The translations under genes were made by a program, and so were the position numbers. This document shows, one piece after another, positions 63,941 to 64,000 of a stretch of DNA of 64,000 nt; position 1 is the first letter of the stretch, and each line of letters opens with the position of its first letter. This DNA is from an uncultured Paraprevotella sp. (GTDB taxonomy: Bacteria > Bacteroidota > Bacteroidia > Bacteroidales > Bacteroidaceae), in assembly GCA_944320775.1 (NCBI GenBank), contig CALUIV010000011.1:1-64000 (forward strand), in the 5' to 3' direction. Under the pieces are notes generated by a model. It saw only the letters and a list, made by a program, of their open reading frames with translations, searched no databases and was not told the DNA's origin.

Positions 63941-64000
63941 ATGGCAACACAAAGCATTGAGAACAAGATACTTTCAGCCATAAATAGGAAAAAGCACGGT
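63941..64000 (+). CDS. start of a DUF6088/AbiEi-like gene, cut by the right edge
   Basis: The first 20 codons (opening MATQSIENKI) are in frame to the window end. This opening matches what I recall of DUF6088 proteins in Bacteroidetes, which resemble AbiEi antitoxins of type IV toxin-antitoxin systems and often precede a nucleotidyltransferase toxin. The strong promoter and perfect inverted repeat before it would fit an autoregulated antitoxin. Twenty residues are too few to be sure. Confidence 0.45.
   Translation, partial: MATQSIENKILSAINRKKHG

Noticed and set aside
63727..63981. An 84-codon minus-strand frame at the right end
   Set aside because: It runs against the promoter, leader hairpin and start of the edge gene, and against a protein-like plus-strand tail.
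1..64000. CRISPR array, insertion sequence or prophage
   Set aside because: No regularly spaced repeats, transposase, integrase or phage structural genes were found. The only long repeats are the three receptor copies.

Overview
The window is a chromosomal segment from a member of the order Bacteroidales. The signs are promoters of the Bacteroidetes type (a -33 TTTG box about 19-21 bases before a -7 box reading TAnnTTTG), a MurF-alanine racemase fusion, the type IX secretion protein PorQ beside cmk and ispH, DUF1573 and DUF4837 proteins, and many outer membrane beta-barrel proteins. The genus cannot be fixed from this sequence; Parabacteroides or a related family would fit. Most of the window looks like core genome, and no phage, insertion sequence or CRISPR array is visible.

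Layout. 0-8 kb: a large outer membrane receptor-like protein on the minus strand, then rpsO, a YfhO-family membrane protein and a GNAT-nitrilase fusion. 8.3-10.6 kb: first copy (A) of a three-member outer membrane receptor family. 10.8-19.6 kb: a DUF4837 lipoprotein, a DUF1573 protein, meaB, a porQ-cmk-ispH operon facing it, a TonB-like protein, and a polyprenyl synthase-TatD pair. 19.7-22.3 kb: tRNA-Ser(GGA) and an ExbB-membrane protein-ExbD-ExbD operon. 22.5-25 kb: an Lrp regulator, O-acetylhomoserine sulfhydrylase and RlpA. 25-31.8 kb: a TetR-controlled tripartite RND efflux operon ending in a small PII-like gene. 31.9-42.5 kb: a GH20 hexosaminidase, SulP, POT and NhaC transporters, a nitroreductase and a GH2 glycosidase. 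42.7-44.2 kb: two decayed outer membrane protein genes. 44.3-57.1 kb: superoxide dismutase, an SF1 helicase, an EamA transporter, an ATPase-DUF4435 pair, dxs-trkA, a GSCFA protein and murF-alr. 57.7-62.5 kb: copies B (frameshifted) and C (intact) of the receptor family, inverted relative to A. 62.7-64 kb: a PAS-LuxR regulator divergent from C, gene debris, and the start of a DUF6088/AbiEi-like gene cut by the window edge.

Most notable points. (1) The compact SMC/ABC-like ATPase plus DUF4435 (TOPRIM-like) pair at 48.0-50.0 kb has the same domain combination as the PARIS anti-phage system but a much smaller ATPase. (2) Receptor copies A, B and C are mosaics of near-identical and divergent segments. 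A and B lie in inverted orientation around about 47 kb, and B is broken by a GCG-to-ACTG change that turns a quasi-palindrome into a perfect 13+1+13 palindrome, the mark of a template-switch mutation. (3) A perfect 16-base inverted repeat covers the promoter of the TetR-efflux operon and is almost certainly its operator.
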